From contig NZ_JAJOMB010000028.1 in the NCBI RefSeq assembly GCF_021129305.1, positions 62,001 through 126,000 on the forward strand: 64,000 bases of DNA, written 5' to 3'. Below the pieces are notes generated by a model that saw nothing but the letters and a program-made list of their open reading frames with translations, did no database searches and was not told where the DNA came from. This stretch comes from Kineosporia babensis (GTDB taxonomy: Bacteria > Actinomycetota > Actinomycetes > Actinomycetales > Kineosporiaceae). Positions 16,382 through 26,939 of this stretch are shown here, in pieces. Positions within the stretch are counted from its first letter, which is position 1. Every line of letters starts with the position of its first letter. Both the position numbers and the translations under genes were made by a program.

Positions 16382-19300
16382 CCAGCCCGGGCGCCGCTCC
16401 CGCCGCCCGCGCACCGAGGATCCGAGCGCCGAACCGTTGACCAGCTTGCCCGAAATACCTGCCAACGATGGCATTACGCCCACAAGTGCAGCATTTAAGG
16501 ACGCTCTGGGCCCGTTCACCGGCGGAGACCTGGGTGGCGTAGACGGTTACGGGGGTGCCGACGGCCCGTTCCGCCCTCGGGGAAGACGATCTCGCGGGCC
16601 GGAGCCGGCCCGCAGACGTGACCGGTCGAACAGACCCGCCTCGACCGACAGCCTGAACCAGCCGGCGGAAAATACTCAAAGACCGGAACCGCAGCAGATA
16701 TCGGGATATGACGGCTCCCTCGGTCTCGATTCCCCTGGCACCTCCAGCTCTCTCGATCATCCGCCTTACTCCGCTTCTCTGGATGATGCTGATTCCACGG
16801 GCCACTTCGACTCGCTGAGCGTTGCCGACAGATCAGACTTTCCGCCCCCGTCCGATCGCCGTGACCGATCAGGCCGCCGCCCCTACCGCCCCAGCCGAGC
16901 TGACCGTCCGAGCCAAGCAGAGCGCGTGAACTGGCCTGTGGCGTCAGATCAGCCAGATCGGGGGGACGCTCCCGCATCAACTTCCGAAAGATTCGATACC
17001 GCAGCCCCTTATGCATCTGCGCCTCAGACGCCCGCCTCGCCCGCTCCGCTGAGCCGCCGTGCTCGTCGCGAAGCCGAAACCGCCCAACTACGCCTGGCCG
17101 AAGCCGCCGAACTCAGCCGAGCGGCAGAACAACCCCGCGCAGCAGAGCAGGCTCACTGGGCGGACCAGGCCAGCACAACCAGCGAGGCTCGCGATGCAGA
17201 ATGGGGGCACGAAACCGCGCTTGTCCGCAACGCCGAGTTGGCCCGCCAGACAGAGCAGGCCCACCGAACCGAGCTGACCCACAACGCCGAGCTGACCCGC
17301 GAGACCGAGCTGGCCCACGAGGCTGAACTTGCGCGTGGAGTTGAACGGGCGCGCGAAGCTGAGTTGGCGCGCGAGGCGAAGCGCAGACGCGAAGGCGAAT
17401 GGGCCCGCCAGGCCGAACTGGAGAACGCGCACCTGAACAGCCAAGCGCGTTTGGCAGAGGCTGCGCGCACCGAAAATCGGGTGCCAATGGCGGATCCGGC
17501 GCGCTCGGCAGACCAAGTACGCGCAGCAGACCAAGCCGGCGAGACAGAACCAACACGTGAGGGAGGATGGAGCCGCGAGGGAGAGTGGAGCGCCGAGGGA
17601 CAATGGACTCGCCCGAACACGTTTGAGCACACCCGCTCGGTAGACCAGACGCACCTGGCAGACGAAGCAGGATCAACGCCCGAGACGCGGTGGCAGCGTG
17701 AGGAGCAGCGTGGCCACCCAACCGGGCTAGATCATGCTTTCCCGGCAAACCAAGTAGCGGCAACAACGACCGTCGCGTCGGCTGTGCATCCGGCCGATGA
17801 GAAACACACGGCCGACCACACGCACGCCACTCACGAGGCGCACGCGGCTGGGTCAATCCGCGATATGGGCCGGCAGAGCGAGCAACCGTGGGCTCGTGAA
17901 TCCGAGCTGGAGCGTGCCCGGTTAGCCGAGGCATCGCCGCGCACAAGCACTATCGCGATTACGGGCATTCCCGCCGGCTCGCATGCCGGCATGCCGGCCC
18001 GCCGCGACCGCGCCGCTCTCCGCTCCCATCCAGACCGGCCAGACCTACCGAACCTGGACGTTCGGTCCAACCCCGACAACTACCTCGGCGACCAGTCCGG
18101 CTCCGACCGCCCCTTCGGCGACCAGGCCCGTCCACTGCCCGGTTCTGAAAACTATGCCCTCAACCACGGCGGCGCCGACTACCTCGGAGGTAACCCAAGC
18201 CGTCCACTGCTCGGTCCTGAAACCCAGGCCCTCAGCCACAGCGGCGCCGACCACCTCGGAGGCGGCCCAAACCGTCCACTGCTCGGTCCTGGAACCCAGG
18301 CCCTCAAACACAGCGGCGCCGACCACCTCGAAGGCGGCCCAAGCCGTCCGCCTATCGGTTCTGACCCAGTCAGCCGCAGAGGCGCCGGGCCGGACCCCGG
18401 CGACCACGAGCGTCCGTTGCTTGGTCTTGACCAGAACCCGGGCGGCTACGTCGGTACCGAAATCCTCGGTGGTGACCACGAGCGTCCGTTGCTGGGTTCT
18501 GGCTCTGACTCGACCACGAGCGCAGGCGAACCGACCCGCGTCCGTAGGCGTTCTGAGCGCCGCAACGCCCTTCTGGAGGACGACCGGGCATTTGCCGAGC
18601 AGCACCGCGAGCTCACGAACCGGCTCGTGGACTGGGATCAGCAGCCGGAAACTCCCGAGGAGACCGGCCCGCAGACCATGGCCATCGCGTTCCGGCAGCC
18701 GAAACCGGAGGAGAAGAGCCGCCGTCCGGTGATCGTCGCCGCGGTGCTGGCCGTGCTCGCCCTCATTGCCGGGGTCACGTTCGTGATCGGGTTCACCGGG
18801 GATGAGCCGTCCGGTTCGCCCGCGAGCAACGATCTGGTCAGCGAGCGCACGGCCGAAGAGCAGGGCGGCAGCGGTGAGGCCGACCAAGAGCCGGCCGCCG
18901 AGCCGACGTCGGGAGCCGCGGCGGACGTCAAGGTCGGGGTCTTCAGGGGGACCAAGCCGGCTGAGGTGGGCGAGTTCGAGGAGTGGCTCGGGCGCGATAT
19001 TGCTTACGCGGTGGACTATTCCAACCGCGATCAGTGGGACGACGTGGCGAATCCGACGTACATGCTGCAGGCCTGGGAGGGCAGCGGGTACCGGATGGTG
19101 TACGGAGTGGTGATGCTGCCGGCGCACGACGACAGCGCCACGCTGGCGGCCGGAGCGGCCGGGGACTACGACGACTACTACCGGACGCTGGCGCAGAACC
19201 TGGTCGAGTACGGGCAAGGGGATTCGATCATCCGGCTGGCCTGGGAGTTCAACGTGCGTAAGGGACGCTGGAACCTGCAGGCCGCGGACCGGGACGACTT

Positions 19301-19844
19301 CGTGGCCTACTGGCGCAACATCGTCACCACGATGCGTTCGGTGCCGGGCGCCGAGAAGCTCGAGTTCGACTGGAACGTGAACAACGGCGGCGAGACCTTC
19401 GACTCGACGGTCTACTACCCCGGAGAGGAGTTCGTGGACTACATCGGGGTGGACGTCTACGACATCGCCTGGACGGAAGGCTCCTACCCCTACCCGTCCG
19501 GCTGCAACACCGCCTGCCGGAAGCTGCATCAGGAGGTGGCCTGGGACAGCATCACGGACGCGGGGTACGGCCTGGACTTCTGGTCGGCCTTCGCGGCGGA
19601 GCAGGGCAAGCCGCTGTCGATGCCGGAATGGGGGTTGTGGGACCGCACCGAGACCGACTCTCAGGGCGGGATGGACAACCCGTTCTTCATCCAGCAGATG
19701 TTCGAGTTCATCGACGACCCGCAGAACAACGTGGCCTACCAGGCGTACTTCGACGTGAACCCCGAGGGCAAGGGCAAGCACCAGCTGGCCGACCTGCCCC
19801 GCGGCCAGGCCCGGTTCAAGAAGTTGTTCGGCAGCGGCGGGTAG
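16374..19844 (+). CDS. Large type II membrane protein with C-terminal GH26-like glycosidase domain
   Basis: An 1156-residue protein in three parts. Residues 1 to about 780 are low-complexity and predicted cytosolic: Arg/Ser/Pro-rich at first, then an Ala/Glu/Arg-rich helical stretch (about 230-400) with repeated AELAR/TEL motifs, then tandem repeats of about 24 residues beginning RPLLG (from residue 586). One transmembrane helix follows (VIVAAVLAVLALIAGVTFVI, about 785-806), then an acidic Ser/Ala/Glu linker, then an extracytoplasmic catalytic domain (about 852-1156). That domain matches GH26 beta-mannanase-type enzymes, with probable acid/base E958 in IIRLAWEFN and nucleophile E1085 in SMPEWGLW. 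Probable role: trimming a beta-linked cell-surface polysaccharide. The gene is followed after 49 bases by a two-component system and then an LCP ligase. The very long disordered cytosolic part is unusual. Confidence 0.8.
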   Translation: MSDQPGRRSRRPRTEDPSAEPLTSLPEIPANDGITPTSAAFKDALGPFTGGDLGGVDGYGGADGPFRPRGRRSRGPEPARRRDRSNRPASTDSLNQPAENTQRPEPQQISGYDGSLGLDSPGTSSSLDHPPYSASLDDADSTGHFDSLSVADRSDFPPPSDRRDRSGRRPYRPSRADRPSQAERVNWPVASDQPDRGDAPASTSERFDTAAPYASAPQTPASPAPLSRRARREAETAQLRLAEAAELSRAAEQPRAAEQAHWADQASTTSEARDAEWGHETALVRNAELARQTEQAHRTELTHNAELTRETELAHEAELARGVERAREAELAREAKRRREGEWARQAELENAHLNSQARLAEAARTENRVPMADPARSADQVRAADQAGETEPTREGGWSREGEWSAEGQWTRPNTFEHTRSVDQTHLADEAGSTPETRWQREEQRGHPTGLDHAFPANQVAATTTVASAVHPADEKHTADHTHATHEAHAAGSIRDMGRQSEQPWARESELERARLAEASPRTSTIAITGIPAGSHAGMPARRDRAALRSHPDRPDLPNLDVRSNPDNYLGDQSGSDRPFGDQARPLPGSENYALNHGGADYLGGNPSRPLLGPETQALSHSGADHLGGGPNRPLLGPGTQALKHSGADHLEGGPSRPPIGSDPVSRRGAGPDPGDHERPLLGLDQNPGGYVGTEILGGDHERPLLGSGSDSTTSAGEPTRVRRRSERRNALLEDDRAFAEQHRELTNRLVDWDQQPETPEETGPQTMAIAFRQPKPEEKSRRPVIVAAVLAVLALIAGVTFVIGFTGDEPSGSPASNDLVSERTAEEQGGSGEADQEPAAEPTSGAAADVKVGVFRGTKPAEVGEFEEWLGRDIAYAVDYSNRDQWDDVANPTYMLQAWEGSGYRMVYGVVMLPAHDDSATLAAGAAGDYDDYYRTLAQNLVEYGQGDSIIRLAWEFNVRKGRWNLQAADRDDFVAYWRNIVTTMRSVPGAEKLEFDWNVNNGGETFDSTVYYPGEEFVDYIGVDVYDIAWTEGSYPYPSGCNTACRKLHQEVAWDSITDAGYGLDFWSAFAAEQGKPLSMPEWGLWDRTETDSQGGMDNPFFIQQMFEFIDDPQNNVAYQAYFDVNPEGKGKHQLADLPRGQARFKKLFGSGG
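18129..18500 (+). repeat. Coding tandem repeats of 72 bp (24 residues) in the GH26 gene
   Basis: Units start with an Arg-Pro codon pair at 18129, 18201, 18273, 18345, 18411 and 18483: spacing 72, 72, 72, 66 and 72 bases. Each encodes RP-(L/P)-(L/I)-G, and the first three units continue with a His/Ser-Gly-Ala-Asp core and Gly-Gly. Copies 2 and 3 are nearly identical at DNA level, so copy number may vary between strains. Confidence 0.85.
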
Positions 19845-19854
19845 ACGGCGGGGC

Positions 19855-19887
19855 TTCAGGCGGGATTCAAGTCGATTTTGGCAGACT
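19855..19887 (+). promoter_or_regulatory. Direct-repeat operator and -10 of the two-component operon
   Basis: TTCAGG (19855-19860), five bases, TTCAAG (19866-19871), ten bases, CAGACT (19882-19887), then six bases to the GTG. Eleven-bp-spaced direct repeats next to a -10 are typical of OmpR/PhoB-family activation. The same arrangement precedes the LCP gene (23468-23500), suggesting autoregulation plus control of LCP. Confidence 0.55.
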
Positions 19888-19893
19888 GCCGGG

Positions 19894-20568
19894 GTGCGAG
19901 TGCTGGTGGTCGACGATGAAGCGCGTTTCGCGGAGGGCATCAGCCGAGGGCTTGTCGCCGAGGGGTTCTCGGTGGACGTGGCCGAGAACGGGATCGACGG
20001 GCTCTGGCGGGCCCGCGAGGTGCAGTACGACGCCATCCTGCTCGACGTGATGATGCCCGGCCTGAACGGTTATGCGGTCTGCCGGGCGCTGCGTGAGGAG
20101 GAGAACTGGACGCCGATCCTGATGCTCACGGCCAAGGACGGCGCCTGGGACCAGATCGAGGGCCTGGACACCGGGGCCGACGACTATGTGGTCAAACCGG
20201 TGGAATTCCCCGTGCTGCTGGCCCGGCTGCGGGCGCTGGTGCGGCGCGGGCGGCCGGAGCGGCCCACCGTGCTGACCATCGGCAGCCTGGTGGTGGACCC
20301 GGCCACCCGGGAGGTCCGGCGCGGCGGGACGCCGATCACCCTGACCAGCCGCGAGTTCGCGGTGCTGGCGTTCCTGGCCCGCAGCGCCGAGTCGGTGCGC
20401 TCGAAGCTGGAGATCCTCAACGGGGTGTGGGACGACGACTTCGAGGGCGACCCGAACATCGTCGAGGTGTACATCGCGCACCTGCGGGCCAAGGTGGACC
20501 GGCCGTTCGGGGTGGAGACCATCGTCACCATGCGCGGGGCCGGTTACCGGCTGATCGCCGATGAGTGA
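19894..20568 (+). CDS. OmpR-family response regulator
   Basis: A 224-residue regulator. The receiver domain (1-120) has acidic pocket D7-D8, phospho-acceptor D51 (AILLDVMMPG), the switch Thr in MLTAKDG and K-P in VVKPVEF. The C-terminal winged helix (about 128-222) ends in the usual VETIVTMRGAGYRL. It is encoded with its kinase (ATGA-type overlap at 20561). GTG 19894 is chosen because the protein begins exactly at the first receiver strand and a -10-like CAGACT lies six bases upstream. Its likely targets are its own promoter and the LCP gene, from shared direct repeats. Confidence 0.95.
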   Translation: MRVLVVDDEARFAEGISRGLVAEGFSVDVAENGIDGLWRAREVQYDAILLDVMMPGLNGYAVCRALREEENWTPILMLTAKDGAWDQIEGLDTGADDYVVKPVEFPVLLARLRALVRRGRPERPTVLTIGSLVVDPATREVRRGGTPITLTSREFAVLAFLARSAESVRSKLEILNGVWDDDFEGDPNIVEVYIAHLRAKVDRPFGVETIVTMRGAGYRLIADE

Positions 20569-21880
20569 GCGGGCCGGCTGGTGGTCGCTGCGGGTCCGGA
20601 TCACCAGCGCCACCACCGCGATCGTGCTGGTGGTGCTGGCCTGCGGGGCGGTCGGCCTGGTCTGGCTGCTGCGCTCGAACATGGTCGAGTCGGAGGCCAC
20701 CACGGCCGGGCAGCAGGCCGCGCAGATCGCCTCCGAGGCCGAGACGCTGGGCTCGCTGCCGCCGTTCGAGGCCGACGAGGTGATCATCCAGCAGCAGCGG
20801 AACGGCCGGGTGGTGGCGGTGGCCGACGACGACTTCGTCGGGGTGCCGCCGCTGCCGGTCTCGGACGAGCTGCAGATCGTCGAGGTGCTGGACCAGGAAT
20901 GGGCGGTGCGCTCCAGCCCGGTGATGCTGCAGCCGGGAGTCCGCCAGCACGTGGTGGTGGGGCGCTCGCTGTACGGCGCGCACGAGGCCACCGAGTCGGC
21001 CACGATCCTGCTCAGCGGCGCGGTGCCGGCGGTGAGCCTGTTCGTGGCGGTGATGACCTGGACCGTGGTGGGCCGTTCGCTGCGACCGGTGGAGCAGATC
21101 CGCTCGGTGGTCGAGAACATCGGCAACGACGTGACCGGGCGGATCAGCGAGCCCCGCGGCAAGGACGAGGTGGCGCGGCTCGCGGTGACGATGAACCGGA
21201 TGCTGGAACGGCTGGAGAAGTCGCGCCGGGCCCAGCAGCGCTTCGTCTCCGATGCCTCGCACGAGCTGCGCTCCCCCGTCGCCGCGATCCGCCAGCACGC
21301 CCAGGTGGCGCTGCTGCATCCGGAGGCGGTGACCTTGCCCGGGCTCGCCGAGGTGGTCGACGCCGAGGCCGCGCGGCTGGAGGAACTGGTCAGCGGTCTG
21401 CTGCTGCTGGCCCGGATCGACGAGCGCAGTGCCAGCGTGCAGCAGGAGATCGACCTGGACGACCTGTTGCTGGCCGAGGGAAAACGGTTGCGGGCGCTGG
21501 GGGTCCGGGTGGATCTGACCAAGGTCGGGCCGGCCCGGGTGGTCGCCGACACCGCGCTGATGACCCGCGCGGTGCGCAACGCCTCCGAGAACGCCCGGCG
21601 GCACGCCCGTTCCCTGGTGGCCTTCGAGCTGACCGACAACGGGACGACGGCGGTGCTTCGGGTGGACGACGACGGTCCCGGGGTGCCGGAGGAGGACCGG
21701 GAGCGGATGTTTCACCGGTTCGAGCGCCGTGACGACGCTCGCGACCGGGACAGCGGTGGTGCGGGTCTGGGCCTGGCGATCATTGCCGAAGCCGCCCGGC
21801 AGGCCGGAGGGACGGCACTGCTGGACACCTCGGCGCTGGGCGGTGCCCGGCTCGAGATGCGCCTGCCCTCAGGAAGCTGA
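20561..21880 (+). CDS. Sensor histidine kinase, HAMP type
   Basis: A 439-residue membrane kinase. It has TM1 (about 17-38), a short extracytoplasmic sensor region (about 40-145), TM2 (about 148-170), HAMP (SLRPVEQIRS), a DHp domain with H234 in FVSDASHELRSPVAAIRQH, an N-box (RNASENARRHA), then DDDGPGVP and GAGLGLAIIAEAA of the ATPase domain. It phosphorylates the regulator encoded by the overlapping upstream gene. The signal is unknown; the neighbours (GH26-like hydrolase, LCP ligase) suggest an envelope cue. Its 3' end overlaps the convergent LCP gene by 12 bases. Confidence 0.94.
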   Translation: MSERAGWWSLRVRITSATTAIVLVVLACGAVGLVWLLRSNMVESEATTAGQQAAQIASEAETLGSLPPFEADEVIIQQQRNGRVVAVADDDFVGVPPLPVSDELQIVEVLDQEWAVRSSPVMLQPGVRQHVVVGRSLYGAHEATESATILLSGAVPAVSLFVAVMTWTVVGRSLRPVEQIRSVVENIGNDVTGRISEPRGKDEVARLAVTMNRMLERLEKSRRAQQRFVSDASHELRSPVAAIRQHAQVALLHPEAVTLPGLAEVVDAEAARLEELVSGLLLLARIDERSASVQQEIDLDDLLLAEGKRLRALGVRVDLTKVGPARVVADTALMTRAVRNASENARRHARSLVAFELTDNGTTAVLRVDDDGPGVPEEDRERMFHRFERRDDARDRDSGGAGLGLAIIAEAARQAGGTALLDTSALGGARLEMRLPSGS

Positions 21881-23425
21881 GTCCTTCTTGTCGGTGGCCT
21901 GAGCATAGGCCTCGGCCGGGGTCATCGAGACCCCGTTGTACTTGACCGTGTTCTGGGTGCTCACCGGCACGCACTCGGACTTCGTGGCGGCGCGGGCGTT
22001 GGAGTCGGCCAGCGCCTCCTGCCGGTCCTTCTTCGTGCTCTTGGGATAGGTGTCGCCCTCGGTCCAGTCCTGGCCCAGTACCAGCGTCACCGTGTCGGTA
22101 TCGGTGTCCTTGGTCAGCAGCGAGGAGGGCATCTTCAGGTCGGCGGCGAGCTGCTGCGCCTGATCCACCTGGCCTTTTCCGTAGATGATGGACGTCCGAG
22201 TCTCCAGATCCCCGGCGGAGGCGTCGGTCTCGGCGTCGTACCCCTGATCGGCCAGCAGCGCGGTCATTTCCCCGGCCCGGCCGTCGGCGCCGCCCCGGTT
22301 GCGCACCTGCACCTCGAAATCCCTTCCGGGGCTGGCTTTGCTGGTGGACGGAGAGGGCGTGCTGGTCTCGTTCGGGCCCTTGGACAGTGACTGGTCCTCG
22401 ATGATCGTGGCGAACAGCTTCTGCGCGGCCTCGGTCGGGACCACCCGGTTCGGATCGGTCGGCGCCGGGGCGCTCTGCATGGTGGTGAAGGTGATCCGCT
22501 TCGTGTCCACCTTGTTCAACTCGGTGGCCAGATCGATCAGCTTGGGAATGCTGTCCAGTCCCTCGTCCACGGTCAGCGCCTTGGTGGCGGCGTCGGCCAC
22601 CCCGTACAGCTTGGTCGGGTTCAGCAGCGTGCCGGTGTCTTTCATCGACCGGATGGCCGCCGAGAGGAACGCGTGCTGACCGTAGGTGCGGCCCAGGTCA
22701 CTGCCGTCGCCGAAACCGTGCCGGGTGCGCACGAACTGCAGCGCCGCCTCGCCCTTCAGGGTATGGCTGCCCTTGCTCAGCTTCAGGTGCGAGTAGTTGT
22801 CGTAGACGTCGTCGGTGACACAGACGTCCACGCCGCCGGTCGCGTCCGACATCGCGATCACCCCGGCGAAGTCGACCATCACGAAGTGGTCGATGGTGAT
22901 CCCGGTGAGCTGGTGGATCGCCGCCACGCTGCAGCCCGGCCCGTACACCAGGCTGCCGTTGATCTGGCCGTAGCGCTCCGAAACGCTCTGCCCGGTCTCG
23001 GCGTTCTCGCAGCCGGGCATCTGGGTCAGGGTGTCGCGCGGCACACTCATCGCGGTGATGTTGGTGCGGTCGGCCGAAAGGTGCACCAGGATCTGGACGT
23101 CCGCGTTGGCCGCGGTGTGGTCGCAGGCGCCGCCCAGCTTGCAGTTCGCCTCGGACGAGCGCGCGTCCGTGCCGATCACCAGCACGTTGATCGGGAACCG
23201 GCCCTGCTCGTCGGCCTTCTGCACGCCCGCGTCGCCGGTGGTGCCGGAGAACAGCGCCGAGGACTCGATGTTGCCGTTCAGCCGCTGGTACATGTACGCC
23301 CCGCCGCCGGCCGTGCCCGCCATCAGCACCGCCACCGTGCCCAGCGCGATCTTGCCCCAGGGGGTCAGCCGCACTCGGCCCCGGGCGTGCCGCACCGGAC
23401 GTTCGTGGGTTCGGTTTCGTGTCAC
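21869..23425 (-). CDS. LCP (LytR-CpsA-Psr) family cell-wall glycopolymer ligase
   Basis: A 518-residue protein with a short basic cytosolic N-terminus, one TM helix (GKIALGTVAVLMAGTAGGGAY), an LCP catalytic domain (about 75-330) and a C-terminal LytR_C domain (about 380-470, starting DFEVQVRNRGG). LCP motifs seen: VLVIGTDARS, ADVQILVHL, ITAMSVPRDT and ALQFVRTRHGFGDGSDLGRT. LCP enzymes transfer undecaprenyl-linked polymers (arabinogalactan, teichoic acids or capsule) onto peptidoglycan. GTG 23425 is preferred over longer readings because the upstream part is regulatory DNA and GGAACGG precedes it. The promoter shares the direct-repeat architecture of the adjacent two-component operon. Confidence 0.9.
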   Translation of the reverse strand: MTRNRTHERPVRHARGRVRLTPWGKIALGTVAVLMAGTAGGGAYMYQRLNGNIESSALFSGTTGDAGVQKADEQGRFPINVLVIGTDARSSEANCKLGGACDHTAANADVQILVHLSADRTNITAMSVPRDTLTQMPGCENAETGQSVSERYGQINGSLVYGPGCSVAAIHQLTGITIDHFVMVDFAGVIAMSDATGGVDVCVTDDVYDNYSHLKLSKGSHTLKGEAALQFVRTRHGFGDGSDLGRTYGQHAFLSAAIRSMKDTGTLLNPTKLYGVADAATKALTVDEGLDSIPKLIDLATELNKVDTKRITFTTMQSAPAPTDPNRVVPTEAAQKLFATIIEDQSLSKGPNETSTPSPSTSKASPGRDFEVQVRNRGGADGRAGEMTALLADQGYDAETDASAGDLETRTSIIYGKGQVDQAQQLAADLKMPSSLLTKDTDTDTVTLVLGQDWTEGDTYPKSTKKDRQEALADSNARAATKSECVPVSTQNTVKYNGVSMTPAEAYAQATDKKDSAS

Positions 23426-23467
23426 GATCGGCCGTTCCGGCAGCACACAGCGAGGACCACGATCAGG

Positions 23468-23500
23468 ATGATGCTCGGCCACCCCTGAACCAGGCCTGAA
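23468..23500 (-). promoter_or_regulatory. Direct-repeat operator and -10 of the LCP gene
   Basis: On the minus strand: TTCAGG (23500-23495), five bases, TTCAGG (23489-23484), ten bases, CATCAT (23473-23468). Spacing is identical to the site before the response-regulator gene (5 and 10 bases). The start codon is about 40 bases further on. Confidence 0.55.
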
Positions 23501-23508
23501 TGAGCCTC

Positions 23509-23553
23509 GCCGGGCTGACAAAACACCCTGTGAGGTTGCTTTGTCAGCCCGGC
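23509..23553 (-). terminator. Terminator hairpin of the ABC exporter gene
   Basis: Perfect 14-bp arms GCCGGGCTGACAAA (23509-23522) and TTTGTCAGCCCGGC (23540-23553) around a 17-base loop. It starts 19 bases beyond the exporter stop codon and separates it from the LCP promoter. Confidence 0.8.
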
Positions 23554-23571
23554 GATCACACCGTCCTTGCG

Positions 23572-25353
<1,782 letters not shown>

Positions 25354-25403
25354 TGGTTCAGTGTAGGCCGAGTTGGGAGGGCCGGACACACCCGACCGGC
25401 AGC

Positions 25404-25431
25404 GCCCGGCCGGCCAAAGGGCCGGCCGGGC
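25404..25431 (-). terminator. GC-rich terminator hairpin after the HNH gene
   Basis: Perfect 12-bp arms (25404-25415 and 25420-25431, GCCCGGCCGGCC and its complement) with loop AAAG, four bases beyond the HNH stop codon. Confidence 0.75.
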
Positions 25432-25434
25432 TGA

Positions 25435-25878
25435 TCACGCGGCCAGAACCTGTTCCCAGGTCGGCTCGAAAGGCCTGATCTGCAAAGGCATTCCTGCCTC
25501 GGCCGGGGTGCGGTCGCGCTTGCGGTGGTTGCACCGCTGGCAGGCCGCCACGGTGTTCAGCCAGGAGTCCGACCCACCGCGGGAGCGCGGAAGCACGTGG
25601 TCGACCGTGCTGGCCCGCGCCCCGCAGTAGGCGCAGGTATGGCCGTCCCGGGTCAGCAGCGCGCGGCGCGACCAGGACGGCCTGGTCCGGTGCCGCCAGC
25701 GCATGGCCACGTACCGCAGCAGCCGCACCACCTTCGGCCGCGGCCACGGGCCCAGCGCCCGGCCGGCGGCAACCTCTTCCACCACCGCCACCTGCCGGAC
25801 CAGCATCCGCACGGCATGCGGCAGGGACACGTAGTGCAGACGCTCGTAGGAGGCGTTCAGCACCAGGACCGTGGTCAT
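25435..25878 (-). CDS. HNH endonuclease family protein
   Basis: A 147-residue protein. The second half carries the HNH fold: CAYCGARASTVDHVLPRS, then NTVAACQRCNHRKRDR, with two Cys pairs for a structural zinc and the catalytic His in VDHV. The N-terminal half (VLVLNASYERLHYVSLPHA) is characteristic of a conserved actinobacterial group often found alone in the chromosome. Role unknown; nuclease activity is inferred from the motif. The ATG has AGGAGG upstream. Divergent from the cox operon. Confidence 0.9.
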   Translation of the reverse strand: MTTVLVLNASYERLHYVSLPHAVRMLVRQVAVVEEVAAGRALGPWPRPKVVRLLRYVAMRWRHRTRPSWSRRALLTRDGHTCAYCGARASTVDHVLPRSRGGSDSWLNTVAACQRCNHRKRDRTPAEAGMPLQIRPFEPTWEQVLAA

Positions 25879-25997
25879 CGGACACCTCCTGATTCGAGTC
25901 GGATCAACGGGAAAGCGCTGCTGTCTCCCGGGAGAGTTTCACGTGGCCGGTTCGGCCCGCCACGGCTTTTCCGATTAACCATCTGCTTAAGTCACCG

Positions 25998-26050
25998 TTG
26001 ACAGCCTCGTCGCCGACCGGCCCCAATGAGAGCCGGCGGCGACGAAGGGA
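25998..26050 (+). promoter_or_regulatory. Leader region and 5' hairpin of the cox operon
   Basis: TTGACA (25998-26003) is a possible -35 with no convincing -10. A hairpin follows: arms 26009-26021 and 26032-26043 pair over 12 bp with one bulged A, with a 10-base loop. The ribosome site GAAGGGA (26044-26050) begins directly after it. The structure may control ribosome access or mRNA stability. Confidence 0.4.
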
Positions 26051-26057
26051 TCGACGT

Positions 26058-26939
26058 ATGCAGGTTCCCGGGCAGTTCGAGTACCAGCGCGCCACCAGCG
26101 TGGAGCACGCCATCGGCCTGCTGGACCGGCTCGGCGACACGGCCCGGCTGGTGGCCGGCGGGCACAGCCTGCTGCCGATGATGAAGCTGCGGCTGGCCAA
26201 CTTCGACTACCTGATCGACATCAACGACCTGCATGCCGACCTCGGCTACATCACGGCCGAGCCGCAGCAGATCCGGATCGGGGCGATGACCCGGCACCGC
26301 GAGCTGCTCGAATCAACTTCTCTGAAAGAGCATTTCCCGATCTTCGCCGACGCCGAGCGGGTGATCGCCGATCCCACCGTACGCAATCGGGGCACGCTCG
26401 GCGGGTCGCTGTGCCAGGCCGATCCCTCCGAAGACCTTTCCGCGGTGTGCACCACTCTGGACGCCAGTTGCGTGATCCAGGGCAGCGCCGGCACCCGCGT
26501 CGTGTCGATGGAGGACTTCCACCGGGGTCCGTACGAGACCGCCGTCGGCGAGGCCGAGATGCTGATCGAGGTCCGCTTTCCGCTGCGGCCGGGCGGATCC
26601 AGCGCCTACGAGAAGGTGGAACGCCGGGCCGGTGACTGGGCCGTCGTCTCGGCCGGGGCTGCCCTCTGGCTGCGCAACGGCGTGATCAGCGACGCCCGGG
26701 TAGGCCTGGCCGCGGTCGGCCCGAACACCGCCGGTATTCCGGAGATCTCGGCTCTGCTGCGCGGCCAGGAGCCGTCCGAGGAGCTGTTCGAGCAGGCCGG
26801 TGACATCGCCGCCCGCAGCTGCGAACCGGCCACCGACACCCGCGGCGCCGAGGGCTACAAGCGGCATCTGGCCAAGGAGCTCACCCGCCGCACCTTGCGC
26901 AAGGCTGTGGACCGGATCGGCGAAAGGGCTCAGGCGTGA
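26058..26939 (+). CDS. coxM: Aerobic CO dehydrogenase medium (FAD) subunit
   Basis: A 293-residue FAD-binding subunit of the xanthine-oxidase family. The two family FAD motifs are present: [16 protein letters not shown] near 32-47 and [14 protein letters not shown] near 100-113. It passes electrons from the iron-sulfur subunit to the quinone pool or another acceptor. It is the first gene of an operon whose large subunit carries the form I CODH motif, which gives the assignment. ATG 26058 has GAAGGGA eight bases upstream; it overlaps coxS by four bases. Confidence 0.92.
   Translation: MQVPGQFEYQRATSVEHAIGLLDRLGDTARLVAGGHSLLPMMKLRLANFDYLIDINDLHADLGYITAEPQQIRIGAMTRHRELLESTSLKEHFPIFADAERVIADPTVRNRGTLGGSLCQADPSEDLSAVCTTLDASCVIQGSAGTRVVSMEDFHRGPYETAVGEAEMLIEVRFPLRPGGSSAYEKVERRAGDWAVVSAGAALWLRNGVISDARVGLAAVGPNTAGIPEISALLRGQEPSEELFEQAGDIAARSCEPATDTRGAEGYKRHLAKELTRRTLRKAVDRIGERAQA

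Noticed and set aside
18129..18500. CRISPR-like array
   Set aside because: Repeats are 72-bp coding units in frame inside the GH26 gene, without unique spacers or palindromic repeats.
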